From JBKPNX01 sp046732855 (GTDB lineage Bacteria; Pseudomonadota; Alphaproteobacteria; Geminicoccales; Geminicoccaceae): a stretch of DNA of 64,000 nucleotides. Position 1 is the stretch's first letter, and each line of letters opens with the position of its first letter. The stretch covers positions 1 through 64,000 of the forward strand of contig JBKPNX010000042.1 of the NCBI GenBank assembly GCA_046732855.1. Reading direction: 5' to 3'. The translations under genes were made by a program, and so were the position numbers. The notes below the pieces were generated by a model. That model had not been told where the DNA came from and did no database searches. It saw only the letters and a program-made list of their open reading frames with translations. Shown piece by piece: positions 56,146-64,000 of this stretch.

Positions 56146-56239
56146 TCCGCGAAGACGAGGCGGAGCGGTGAGTGCGCCCCGGCTTACGCTCGCTCATTCG
56201 CGATCGACGTCAGCTTGGACGGCTTTTGCCGCGTACGAT

Positions 56240-56268
56240 AGCGGGGCGGCGGAGAACGCCGCCCCGCT
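56240..56268. terminator. GC-rich 12-bp stem-loop between convergent genes
   Basis: AGCGGGGCGGCG and CGCCGCCCCGCT form a perfect 12-bp stem with loop GAGAA. It lies 95 bases after the DUF4105 stop and 13 bases before the end of the convergent cyclase-family gene, so it could serve both transcripts. No long T-run follows. Confidence 0.6.
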
Positions 56269-56280
56269 GACTGTTCCGGG

Positions 56281-57282
56281 TCAGGATTCGCCGAGGCCCG
56301 GTCCTTGCGGTTTGATCGCGAGCGCTCGGCTCAGGCCGCCGCTCATATCGACGATCTTGGCGCTGGTCGCGCTGTAACAGGCGCCGCGCGCCGGAAGCTT
56401 GCCGACGTTGCGCACGAACTCGGTCCAGCTGCCGCCAGTCTCGAGGAAGCTGACGTGGGTGATCTGCGCCATCGGCTTGCCGTCGGATTCAAAGCCGATC
56501 GGCCCCATGCTCGGGCTGTCGATCGCGATATGCGTGACCCCCTTGCCCGCCAGGTACTTCACGGCCTCAGGCGTGGGCGCCGGCCAGCCGGGAACGTCGC
56601 CCTTGATCAACGGATCCCACGCGAGTCGACTCCCCTCCGGGAATGGCTTGTAATACTTGCCTCCGGGAATGGCTTGTAATACTTGTCGTCGTAGCCGCTG
56701 TAGAAGATGACGACGTCGCCCGCCTCGATTTCGCCGTTCTTCTGTTCGTCCGCTTTGATCGTCTCGACCGTGATCAAGGGGCTCTTGCCGGGCTCGGCCT
56801 GGTCCAGCATGGAGCGAATGTCGATCACCACCGCCGGGCCCATCATCCGCTCGGGTGATCAGCCAGCCGTTCTCATTGGCGAACTCCAGGCCGCTGTCGG
56901 GCGGCGGCACGAAGTGGGCGGGGTACTCGATCTGCGTGCCGGTATGGTCATCGATGACGTACTGCTGGCTGTAGCACGGGAACGTGCTCTGGAACACGCT
57001 GCCGTGGACGGTGTCCTCGGCCCCCCGGCACCCGGGTCCGGATTCTTGCCATACGGCCCCGGCACCTGCTCGAACCAGTTCATGGTCCAGCGCTTGAACG
57101 GCGGATGGAACGGCCAGTGGGCCGGATAGTTGTCCGCCACCGTCACCGAGAGGTCGACCACCTCGCCGTTCTTCAGGCGTTGGCGATCTCGTCGGCCGGA
57201 GCCACCTGCGCGACGATCGGGACCATCAAGGCCGCCGATGCCAGCGCCGACAGAGCCAGACGTCTCGAGATTTCTTGTGCAT
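56281..57282 (-). pseudogene. Frameshifted cyclase-family hydrolase (isatin hydrolase/kynurenine formamidase-like)
   Basis: Homology is spread over three frames. ATG 57282 starts MHKK; the signal-peptide part SRRLALSALASAALM is in another frame (shift near an A-run about 57273). KNGEVVDLSVTVADNYPAHW resumes in a third frame (C-run about 57177). VFQSTFPCYSQQYVIDDHTG follows a G-run shift about 57025. MMGPAVVIDIRSMLDQAEPG follows a shift about 56850. A 26-bp duplication (56634-56685) shifts the last part, WDPLIKGDVPGWPAPTPEA, to its stop. The metal motif is HTGTQIEYPAHF. Five lesions in 1 kb indicate real decay rather than reading error. Confidence 0.85.
56634..56685. repeat. Exact 26-bp tandem duplication inside the cyclase pseudogene
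   Basis: The 26-base unit starting CCTCCGGGAATGG occurs twice head to tail, at 56634-56659 and 56660-56685, with no mismatch. Its length is not a multiple of three, so it breaks the frame. The unit encodes KYYKPFPE on the minus strand. Confidence 0.95.
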
Positions 57283-57537
57283 CGCATGCTCCCTGATTGC
57301 TGCCCACGGCATCCTGGTCGCGCGGGCCAGCGCCCAGCATACACGGTCAGCGGTACCGCAAGAGGGAGCGCCGGCGCAGAACCCGCGCCGAGGCCGAGGG
57401 ATCGGGTACCGGGCGAGCTGGCCTGGGGTGGCCCCTCGCCCGACGCGACGATCGTCCCACCTTAGGCAGCGGCTGGGCACTTGCCAGCAGACGAGCTTTT
57501 GTCGGAAACGGTTCCGTCGGATCAGGGGGATAAGGCG

Positions 57538-58707
57538 ATGTCTCTGCAGAGCGAGGCCGACGCCGTACTACATGGTGCGGTGGCCAACGGCGACGTGCCC
57601 GGCGTGGTGGCGGCGGCGACCGACCGGAATGGCCCGATCTATGAGGGCGGGTTCGGCGAGCGCGTGATCGGCAGCGGCCTGGCCATGACCGCCGACACCG
57701 TCGGCTGGATCGCCTCGATGACCAAGGCGCTGACCGGGACGGCGGCGATGCAGCTGGTCGAGCAGGGCCGGCTCGAGCTCGACCGTCCGGCGGCCGACTG
57801 GGTGCCCGAGCTCGGCGAGGTCCGGGTGCTAGAAGGTTTCGCGGATGATGGACAGCCGCTGACCCGGCCGCCGCGGCGCCCGATCACGCTGCGCCACCTG
57901 CTCACCCATACGGCAGGCTTCTCGTACGAGATCTGGAACGAGGAGATCATCCGCTACCAGGAGGCCAAGGGCATCCCCAGCATTATCAGCTGCCAGAACA
58001 CCGCGCTGAACACCCCGCTGCTGTTCGACCCGGGCGAGCGCTGGGAGTATGGCATCAACATCGACTGGGCCGGCAAGATGGTCGAGGCGGTGAGCGGCAG
58101 GCGGCTTGGCGCCTACATGCAGGAGAACATCTTCGAGCCGCTCGGCATGCGCGATACCGCGTTCAAGCTGCGGCCGGACATGCGCGCGCGCCTGGCCAAG
58201 ATCCATCAGCACGGCGCCGACGATGGCTTCACCGCGCTCGATCTCGAGATCCCGCAGGAGCCGGAGTTCGAGATGGGCGGCGGCGGCCTTTACGGCACCG
58301 TCGGCGACTATATGAAGTTCGTGCGCCTGATTCTGAACCGGGGCACGGCCGAGGGCAGGCAGGTTCTGCAGCCCGAGACGGTCGACATGATGGCGCGCAA
58401 CCAGATGGGCGAGTGCCGCGTGCGGCCGGTAAAGACCGCGATGCCGCCCTTGTCGAACGACGCCGAGTTCTTCCCCGGCATGCCCAAGACGTGGGGCCTC
58501 ACCTTCATGATCAATACCGAGCAGGCGCCGACCGGACGCAGCGCCGGCAGCCTCGCCTGGGCCGGGCTCGCCAACTCGTACTACTGGATCGATCCCAAGA
58601 GGAGCGTCGGCGGAGTCTATCTGACGCAGATCCTGCCGTTTGCCGACAAGAAGTCCCTGCCGCTATTCTTCGAGTTCGAGCGGACCGTCTATCGCCAGCT
58701 GTCCTGA
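57538..58707 (+). CDS. Serine hydrolase (beta-lactamase/esterase family)
   Basis: A 389-residue class C beta-lactamase-like hydrolase. The nucleophile motif S-x2-K is SMTK (S60-K63) in VGWIASMTKALTGTAA, and the second motif is WEYGINIDWAGK (Tyr-x-Asn). RHLLTHTAGFSYEIW is typical. A C-terminal GGGGLYGTVGDYMKFVRLIL is the third-motif neighbourhood. No clear signal peptide, so likely cytosolic. It may cleave esters or D-amino-acid amides. ATG 57538 is preferred over a 57481 start. It is divergent from the cyclase pseudogene, so the two may once have shared regulation. Confidence 0.92.
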   Translation: MSLQSEADAVLHGAVANGDVPGVVAAATDRNGPIYEGGFGERVIGSGLAMTADTVGWIASMTKALTGTAAMQLVEQGRLELDRPAADWVPELGEVRVLEGFADDGQPLTRPPRRPITLRHLLTHTAGFSYEIWNEEIIRYQEAKGIPSIISCQNTALNTPLLFDPGERWEYGINIDWAGKMVEAVSGRRLGAYMQENIFEPLGMRDTAFKLRPDMRARLAKIHQHGADDGFTALDLEIPQEPEFEMGGGGLYGTVGDYMKFVRLILNRGTAEGRQVLQPETVDMMARNQMGECRVRPVKTAMPPLSNDAEFFPGMPKTWGLTFMINTEQAPTGRSAGSLAWAGLANSYYWIDPKRSVGGVYLTQILPFADKKSLPLFFEFERTVYRQLS

Positions 58708-58746
58708 AGCGCCACTGCGGTTGCCGAGCGCCTACCGGCCTCCGGA

Positions 58747-60918
58747 TCACGAGAACTGCTCGGCCGAAGCCGGCTCGCGCGATGGTCGGTGCCGTCGGCT
58801 GGGGGAACGAATGTGCCGCGCGCTCGCGAAGCCGCGGCGCAGCGCCGGTATTGCGATGGACAGCAGCGCCGCGATCAGCGCGAAGTCGAGCAACAGCTCG
58901 CCGAACAGGCCCTCGGGATAGCCGGCCAGGCAGTCGGTCGTCAGCATGTCGAACCATGCGGCGGGAACCCATCCGGGTACCACGCCAAGCGCGATATAGC
59001 CGCACTGAATCTTCGCGATTGAGAAGCCGACCAGCACTACCGCGGCCAGAAGCGCAACCCCGCCAAGGAGCAGTCTGGAGGCCGCGTACCGCATGGAATT
59101 CCCGCGCGTGGCGTCGGTGGCTTCGCGCGCGCGGCGCGCCCCGATACCGGCCAGTCGGTACACGCCCCATCGGCAGAGGCGGGTGCCCGCAGCGAGCATT
59201 GCTGCCGAGGCGACGAAATACGCGATGGTATCGAGGCCGATCCCGTTCGCGATCAGTTGATCCACATAGGGTGCGAGATCGAACTGCCGCGCCGCAAAGA
59301 GCGCAGATTCGCTGAGCGGCGCGAGCATCATCACTGCCACGAAGAACAATATCAGCAGGCCCAACAACGATAGTATCCCGCCACCGATCAGCGCTGGCAG
59401 GCCTGACACGAAACCGGTCCGTCGGCGCGTCTCCGGGACCATTAGTCCCGGTCCGCGCGCGCGACGATAGCGCAAGATCGAACGCGCGCTGCCTCGCAGC
59501 AAAATCGCCGATGACGCGACGATGCCCAAGCCGCCCAACATGACCAGAAAAAGTCCGATCACTTCTCCGACGAACTCACCCGTTTCAGTAGCGAACACGT
59601 ATTCGGTGAACATGTAATAGATCATGGCCAATACACCGAACAGAGAAAACAGGAAAAGCAACGTTCCCGAGCCGATCCCGAACGCGCCGATGACCCGCGC
59701 TTTGGTCCGCCTGGACGCGAAAATCGGCTCCACGAGCGCGTCATGGCTGAGCTCGTAATAGGTGCTTTCTGATCGATTTTCGGAACGCAGCAGCCGGCTG
59801 GCGACCAGCTGGCTCAGCGTTTCCTTGGGCAGGTCGAGCTGCCGGCGCAGCTCGTTCTCCTCGAGGCTCAGGCGTCGTCCTTCAGGACTGATCAGGTACT
59901 CCTCGCACAGGCGGTGGCTGGCGCGACGGTGATGGCTGTCCGGCAAGCTCCGGATGGCTTCGCGATAGAAGTCGCGGAGGGTCCGCGTGAGCCCGGCCTC
60001 GCCGCCGAGGTCCGCCATGGTGATGGTGAGGTCGGGCCCCGAGGCGGCCTGTCGAGCGGCCGCGATCTGCTCGATGCGCCGGCAGACCAGTTGCAGCTGA
60101 AACGGCTCGACGTAGCGCCGGGTTTCCCCGATCGTGCGGGTCCGCCGCTGGGACAGGTAGTCCAGGATCGAGGTGATCGCATGGCTATCGAGCGCGAACG
60201 GTCGCGTCTCGAGATCGGGGTCGCGCACCGCTGCCGGGCCCACGATCGCCTCCTTTGCGGCATGCAGATCAAGCGGCGCCAGACGAAAGCGGGCATCGAG
60301 GATTTGGGGGATGTGTTCGGCCGCCTCCTCGAGAAAGCCCAGATAGTCCTCGCGCAGAGAGAGCACGATCCGCACCGCGGGCGGATGCTCGCTCAGCTCC
60401 GCGACGGACGGCGTTGCCGAAGGTGGCCGCACCCCGCGCGTGAGGTAACTCAGCTGGTCGAGGAAATGCGCCCGCGCCTGTTCGCTCTGCAGCGTGAACA
60501 GCTCCTCGAACTGATCCAGCACGAGGACCGGGGTGAGCAGCAGATCGCCCCGCCAGAACTCGGCGCTCTTGAAGAAACTCCAGAGCGACTCGGGCAACCC
60601 GGGCACATATTCTATGCCCTGCCTGTGCGCCTCGCCCGGAATGGCCTCCAGGACGCCCTGAGAGGGGCCGTTGCGCAAATCATTCACCCTGACGAACAGC
60701 GGCAGGTGATCCTCTTCGCGCAGTCGCGGCGCCACCCCGGCCTGCAGCAACGAGGTCTTGCCAAGGCCGGAGCGCGCATAGACGATCACCATGCGATTGG
60801 CCAGGACCTTGTCGGCGAGCATCCTCGATGCGCTGCCGCGGCCGAAGAAGACGCGGCGCGAGAAGTCGTTGTCCGAGAACGGCTGGGCGCCGGGATAGCG
60901 GTTTCTCTGGTCGGCCAT
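58747..60918 (-). CDS. nSTAND1-type NTPase with polytopic membrane C-terminus
   Basis: A 723-residue protein. It starts with the nSTAND1 pattern PFSDNDFSRRVFFGR. Walker A is ARSGLGKTS (48-56) and Walker B VLVLDQFEELFT (131-142). Further STAND features are RFRLAPLDLHAAKEAI (210-225) and a winged-helix-like region ending YYELSHDALVEPI (387-399). From about 409 on there are about six membrane helices in place of the usual repeat sensor (409-437, 447-475, 510-533, 563-580, 612-634, 671-690). STAND NTPases oligomerise on signal and switch on effectors; the gene begins 5 bp after the SIR2-TIR gene, so it is the likely sensor or assembly partner. Confidence 0.9.
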   Translation of the reverse strand: MADQRNRYPGAQPFSDNDFSRRVFFGRGSASRMLADKVLANRMVIVYARSGLGKTSLLQAGVAPRLREEDHLPLFVRVNDLRNGPSQGVLEAIPGEAHRQGIEYVPGLPESLWSFFKSAEFWRGDLLLTPVLVLDQFEELFTLQSEQARAHFLDQLSYLTRGVRPPSATPSVAELSEHPPAVRIVLSLREDYLGFLEEAAEHIPQILDARFRLAPLDLHAAKEAIVGPAAVRDPDLETRPFALDSHAITSILDYLSQRRTRTIGETRRYVEPFQLQLVCRRIEQIAAARQAASGPDLTITMADLGGEAGLTRTLRDFYREAIRSLPDSHHRRASHRLCEEYLISPEGRRLSLEENELRRQLDLPKETLSQLVASRLLRSENRSESTYYELSHDALVEPIFASRRTKARVIGAFGIGSGTLLFLFSLFGVLAMIYYMFTEYVFATETGEFVGEVIGLFLVMLGGLGIVASSAILLRGSARSILRYRRARGPGLMVPETRRRTGFVSGLPALIGGGILSLLGLLILFFVAVMMLAPLSESALFAARQFDLAPYVDQLIANGIGLDTIAYFVASAAMLAAGTRLCRWGVYRLAGIGARRAREATDATRGNSMRYAASRLLLGGVALLAAVVLVGFSIAKIQCGYIALGVVPGWVPAAWFDMLTTDCLAGYPEGLFGELLLDFALIAALLSIAIPALRRGFASARHIRSPSRRHRPSREPASAEQFS

Positions 60919-60923
60919 CGTAA

Positions 60924-62261
60924 CTACCGATGCCGGCGCTGAAAGTCGCGGCGCATCGATGAGATCACCTTGCCCATGTCCTCGTCGAAGTCGCGCGGTC
61001 GTACCAGCATCTCCTGATACTCGCCCAACTCGGCAATGCGGTCCTCGGCGGCGATTTCGGCCGTGCGCAGCGGGATCAGGAAGGGCCCGCGGACGCTGCG
61101 CGCGCGTTCGCGCGCCAGCGCGATCTCCTTGTTGACGTAGCTGTCGGTCTTCCGACAGAGCGCCGGGGTATAGAGCACCAGCGCGAAATCGGTGGCGTCG
61201 AGCTCATCCTGAATCCGCTCGTTCCACAGCTCGCCCCCGCTCAGCCCATCACGGTCCAGCCAGGGCTCGAAGTTCGCCTTCTGCAACGCGTCGAACACCA
61301 TGGCGGCGAGATCGCCGTCCTCGCGGGCGTAGCTGATGAACGCGCGCGGCCGCGGGCCGGCTGGCGAGGCATGCTCGGCGAAGCCGCCTTCGGCCGCCAG
61401 GCGCTGGGCCAGCTCGGTCAGGAATGCGCCCGTGTCCGCATCTTCCAGCTCGATGCGCGTACCCCGCTGGTAAAACAGGATCGTCTGCTCGCGATCGCTG
61501 TCCGACAGCCCGCGCAGCGGCTCGGTGGCGATCGCGCTGCCGGTGCGATGCAGCTCGAGCGCGCGGACCAGCACCTTCAGCAACACGCGCAGGTACCAGT
61601 GCCTGATGCCGAAGCCGACGAACAGGAAACTCTGGCCGATCCGCTTGAGCGCACGGATCAGGCTGCTCGGCAGCGGCGGCCGCTCGGCGACGATGGCGAC
61701 CAGGAAATCGAGCAGGTCGTTCTCGCTCAAGACCAGCGAGCCGGGCTCCTGGGCATCGCCGAACAGGTGATAGACCAGCGGGGTCTGGGGCGAGCTCGGC
61801 AACAGGAACTCGGGGTTATCGCGCTTGTCGCCGCGCAGGTGGTAACGTTGGACGATCGGATCCTTGCCCGCGGCCTGCAGGGCGCGCGTCAGCAGGTCGT
61901 CCTGGCAGGTGGTCAGGATCAGGCTGAACGGCAACGCCGCGAGCGCATCATGTACCTCGGAGGGGGCGAAGCGGGGCGACTTGTAGAACTTCTGCGCCAG
62001 CGCCCGCAGCGCGTTGGGACCGAAGCCTTCCGCGTCCTCGTACTGCTGCGCAACCGCGGCCAAAGTGGCGCCGCTGACCCGCCGGTTGTCTTCTTCGAGT
62101 TCCGCAGCGAGCGCGGCGGTCAGCGCCTCGGCGAAGCTGCTGCCGGCCGTCCCGGACGGTGCGCCGGCAACGGCGGCGGCCGGAATCTCCGGGCCAAGGA
62201 CGAGGATGCTCTGACCGTGCCGGACACTGGTGACGAGACTGATCCAGTGCCGTTCCTTCAT
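60924..62261 (-). CDS. SIR2-like / TIR domain fusion protein
   Basis: A 445-residue protein with two predicted NAD+-binding modules. Residues 1-240 are SIR2-like: QSILVLGPEI (17-26), LILTTCQDD (114-122), PLVYHLFGDA (161-170) and LFVGFGIRHW (213-222). The usual SIR2 TTN and HxHG positions read TTC and HLFG, so NADase activity here may be weak or lost. Residues about 305-435 are TIR: RAFISYAREDGD (306-317), FEPWLDRDGLSGGELW (331-346), and the putative catalytic Glu379 in YVNKEIALA. It heads a two-gene operon with the nSTAND gene. NAD+ depletion on phage infection is the inferred role. Confidence 0.9.
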   Translation of the reverse strand: MKERHWISLVTSVRHGQSILVLGPEIPAAAVAGAPSGTAGSSFAEALTAALAAELEEDNRRVSGATLAAVAQQYEDAEGFGPNALRALAQKFYKSPRFAPSEVHDALAALPFSLILTTCQDDLLTRALQAAGKDPIVQRYHLRGDKRDNPEFLLPSSPQTPLVYHLFGDAQEPGSLVLSENDLLDFLVAIVAERPPLPSSLIRALKRIGQSFLFVGFGIRHWYLRVLLKVLVRALELHRTGSAIATEPLRGLSDSDREQTILFYQRGTRIELEDADTGAFLTELAQRLAAEGGFAEHASPAGPRPRAFISYAREDGDLAAMVFDALQKANFEPWLDRDGLSGGELWNERIQDELDATDFALVLYTPALCRKTDSYVNKEIALARERARSVRGPFLIPLRTAEIAAEDRIAELGEYQEMLVRPRDFDEDMGKVISSMRRDFQRRHR

Positions 62262-62530
62262 CGGGCTGCGCTCGTCGCGATCACGTTCGGTCCGGTCGAA
62301 CGGTCAAACCGAGTCAACGTCATTTTCCGCAACCTACCACAGAGCTGCGGGCTTACCAACCTTCCGTAGAATTGGCGCACGCGAGAAAACATCGGCCGTC
62401 AAAAGACCCGGCGCATGGTCCGATCGCCGACACCCTCAGCCAAGCAGGCGCGCTCGGCCGGCTCCCCTGGAAACGAGGTACCTCACGGCCAGACCGCGGC
62501 GCCGGTCTGCCGACCAGCGAGGTGCTGCGC

Positions 62531-62902
62531 TCAGAGCCTCCCCTTGCGGTAGGACCGCTTGGCCGCGATCTTGCCGCCGCGCAAGGTCAGCACGTCCACG
62601 AGGTGGACCTCGAAGCGCTCGCCGGCGCGGGGCGAGCCGGTGGTCACCGATTCGACGGTCGCGTGGTCCGGGCAGACGAAGTGCCGGATCTCGTCCCATC
62701 GAATATCCGGCACGCGCTCGATCATATTGGCGATCAGCTCGCGGGCGGCCGCCTTGCCCACGGCGCGCGTGCCCCAGGGCGCCTCGCCAAACGATGCCTC
62801 GAACACGACGTCGTCGGTGAACATGTCGATGATGCCGTCGAGATCATGCGCGTTCCAAACCTCTCCGAACCGCCGCACGAACGCTTCGCCATCGAAGGCC
62901 AT
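62531..62902 (-). CDS. SnoaL-like/NTF2 fold protein
   Basis: A 123-residue protein of the SnoaL-like polyketide cyclase/NTF2 family. Key segments are FVRRFGEVWNAHDLDGIIDM, FTDDVVFEASFGEAPWGTRA and SPRAGERFEVHLVDVLTLRG. Such small alpha+beta proteins include steroid isomerases and limonene epoxide hydrolases, but most, like this, have no known substrate. ATG 62902 gives the usual length with a GGGGG site about 11 bases upstream; a 62974 ATG would add 24 residues. Confidence 0.88.
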   Translation of the reverse strand: MAFDGEAFVRRFGEVWNAHDLDGIIDMFTDDVVFEASFGEAPWGTRAVGKAAARELIANMIERVPDIRWDEIRHFVCPDHATVESVTTGSPRAGERFEVHLVDVLTLRGGKIAAKRSYRKGRL

Positions 62903-63082
62903 GGCCCATATCCCCCGGCTTGGCTTGCAGGTTCCAATGCTTAATGGTGACCGTGATGGCCCAAGCCTAGCCATACGCGCAAGGCTGCGCCACCGAAGGC
63001 ATCGGCCCCGAGCAGCGGTCGACGAAGAGCTCGCGCAGCCAGCCGATCCGGGGCGAAATAAGTTGCAGCCGCTGACCGCGTC

Positions 63083-63964
63083 TCAGCCGCGCTCGATCGG
63101 CAGCGTCTCGTCGCGCGCCCATTCGGCCATCGAGGCGTCGTACAGCGCGAGCTTGTCGTAGCCGAGGCGGTGCAGCAGGAACAGGCCCATGGTCGCGGAG
63201 ATGCCGCCGCCGCAGTAGCAGACGATGCGATCGGCTTGGCGGGCGCCGAGCGCCTCGATCCGCTGCGCGGCCTCTTCGAGCGGGACGAAGACGTTCGTTT
63301 CCGGCTCGGTCAGATCCGGCCAGGGCAGGTTGACGCTGTTCGGGATGTGTCCGGGGCGGCCGTAGCGGCTCGGCTCGTCGCCCCGAAAATCCGGCTCGCT
63401 CAGCGTGTTGATCAGACACGCGCCCGGGTCGTCGATCGCGTTGAGCACCGCGTCGTTGTCGACGAACAGCCCGGGGCGGGGGCGCGGCGTGAAGGTCGCG
63501 CGCGGATAGGCCGCAGGCTCGATGCTGACCGGGCGACCCTCGCCGAGCCACTTCTCGAAGCCACCATCGAGCACGGCGGCGCGCTCGAAGCCCATGGCGT
63601 GCAGCATCCACCAGACGCGCGTCGCCCACATGATGCGATCGCGGCTGTAGAGCACGACGCGGACGCGATCGCCGATGCCATGGCGCCCGACGACCGCCGC
63701 GAACTCCGCGGCGGGCAGCATCATGAAATGAACCGGCGCATCCCGGCGCGACAGCTCGCCCGGCAGATCCAGAAAGCCGGCGCCCGGGATGTGACCCGTC
63801 TCGTAGTCGGCATGGCCGGCCTCCGGATGGTACGGCACGACCTCGCCCGGCGCGGCCGGCCGGAGCCAGGTGGTGCACTCGAAGATGCGCAGATCGGACT
63901 CCCCAAGGTGCGCCGCGAGCCAGTCGGTCCGGACCAGCGCTTCGGGATGATGGTCGCGTGCCAT
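63083..63964 (-). CDS. Sulfurtransferase (two rhodanese domains)
   Basis: A 293-residue thiosulfate/3-mercaptopyruvate sulfurtransferase-type protein. The N-terminal rhodanese domain carries GHIPGAGFLDLPGELSRRD and RVVLYSRDRIMWATRVWWML, with Ser-Arg in place of the active-site Cys. The C-terminal domain has GHIPNSVNLPWPDLTE and the active loop CYCGGGISATMGLFLL with catalytic Cys251. It transfers sulfur from thiosulfate or 3-mercaptopyruvate to cyanide or thiols. ATG 63964 is close to the window end and has GAGGCAGGG upstream. Confidence 0.93.
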   Translation of the reverse strand: MARDHHPEALVRTDWLAAHLGESDLRIFECTTWLRPAAPGEVVPYHPEAGHADYETGHIPGAGFLDLPGELSRRDAPVHFMMLPAAEFAAVVGRHGIGDRVRVVLYSRDRIMWATRVWWMLHAMGFERAAVLDGGFEKWLGEGRPVSIEPAAYPRATFTPRPRPGLFVDNDAVLNAIDDPGACLINTLSEPDFRGDEPSRYGRPGHIPNSVNLPWPDLTEPETNVFVPLEEAAQRIEALGARQADRIVCYCGGGISATMGLFLLHRLGYDKLALYDASMAEWARDETLPIERG

Positions 63965-64000
63965 GCCCTGCCTCTTCTCTGTCAGATGGTCGTTTCACGC

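Noticed and set aside
58747..62261. Calling the operon Thoeris
   Set aside because: Thoeris has separate SIR2-SLOG and TIR proteins and no STAND NTPase; here TIR and SIR2-like are fused.

Overview
The window is a GC-rich chromosomal segment of an alphaproteobacterium. The best placement is near the Rhodospirillales/Geminicoccales, inferred from gene content: HdaA, a TrcR/DUF1013 regulator, DUF6111, DUF1127, DUF1285, and the order purN-purM / DUF2066 / CDP-alcohol phosphatidyltransferase / AI-2E transporter / hdaA. No transposase, integrase, rRNA or CRISPR array is visible. Genes are dense and often overlap by 1-4 bases.

Layout. 0-7 kb: an arginine-rich repeat protein, purine synthesis (purN, purM, minus strand), then a plus-strand run DUF2066-phosphatidyltransferase-AI-2E transporter-hdaA-atypical SDR, and an MT-A70 methyltransferase. 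7-15 kb: a hypothetical protein and a lipoprotein, a broken FAD oxidoreductase, TrcR, malic enzyme, HtpX and a DUF1003 protein. 15-19 kb: a sugar-nucleotide cluster (phosphomannomutase, UDP-glucose dehydrogenase, galU) that could feed polysaccharide synthesis. 19-28.5 kb: a J-domain protein with a VWA protein, an SDR, and a four-gene MoxR-DUF58-DUF4159-membrane protein operon. 28.6-31.6 kb: DUF1285, CoA pyrophosphatase, DUF6111, CCA-adding enzyme and tRNA-Gln(CTG). 31.6-34 kb is gene-poor around one orphan amino-acid-type binding protein.

34-42.5 kb: an M19 dipeptidase-like protein, three glycosyltransferases, a sulfotransferase with unusually AT-rich codon use, and a CHASE2 adenylate/guanylate cyclase whose catalytic domain is split by a Sel1-repeat insertion. 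42.5-51 kb: periplasmic oxidation genes (SMP-30-like protein, molybdopterin large subunit, Tat-exported bc1-type Rieske protein, PQQ dehydrogenase with a lanthanide-type Asp pair, a small secreted protein and a Tat-exported solute-binding protein). 51-58.7 kb: an AbrB-family membrane protein, a SIMPL protein, DUF1127 divergent from a MocR-type regulator around a perfect inverted repeat, a DUF4105 protein, a heavily frameshifted cyclase-family pseudogene carrying a 26-bp tandem duplication, and a serine hydrolase.

58.7-62.3 kb holds the most notable item: a two-gene minus-strand operon encoding a SIR2-like/TIR fusion followed 5 bp later by an nSTAND1-type NTPase with a polytopic membrane C-terminus. 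It looks like a predicted NAD+-targeting immunity module. The window ends with a SnoaL-like protein and a sulfurtransferase.

All functions are read from motifs and family knowledge; no searches were run. Start sites were chosen by codon, ribosome-binding site, overlap and known family length.
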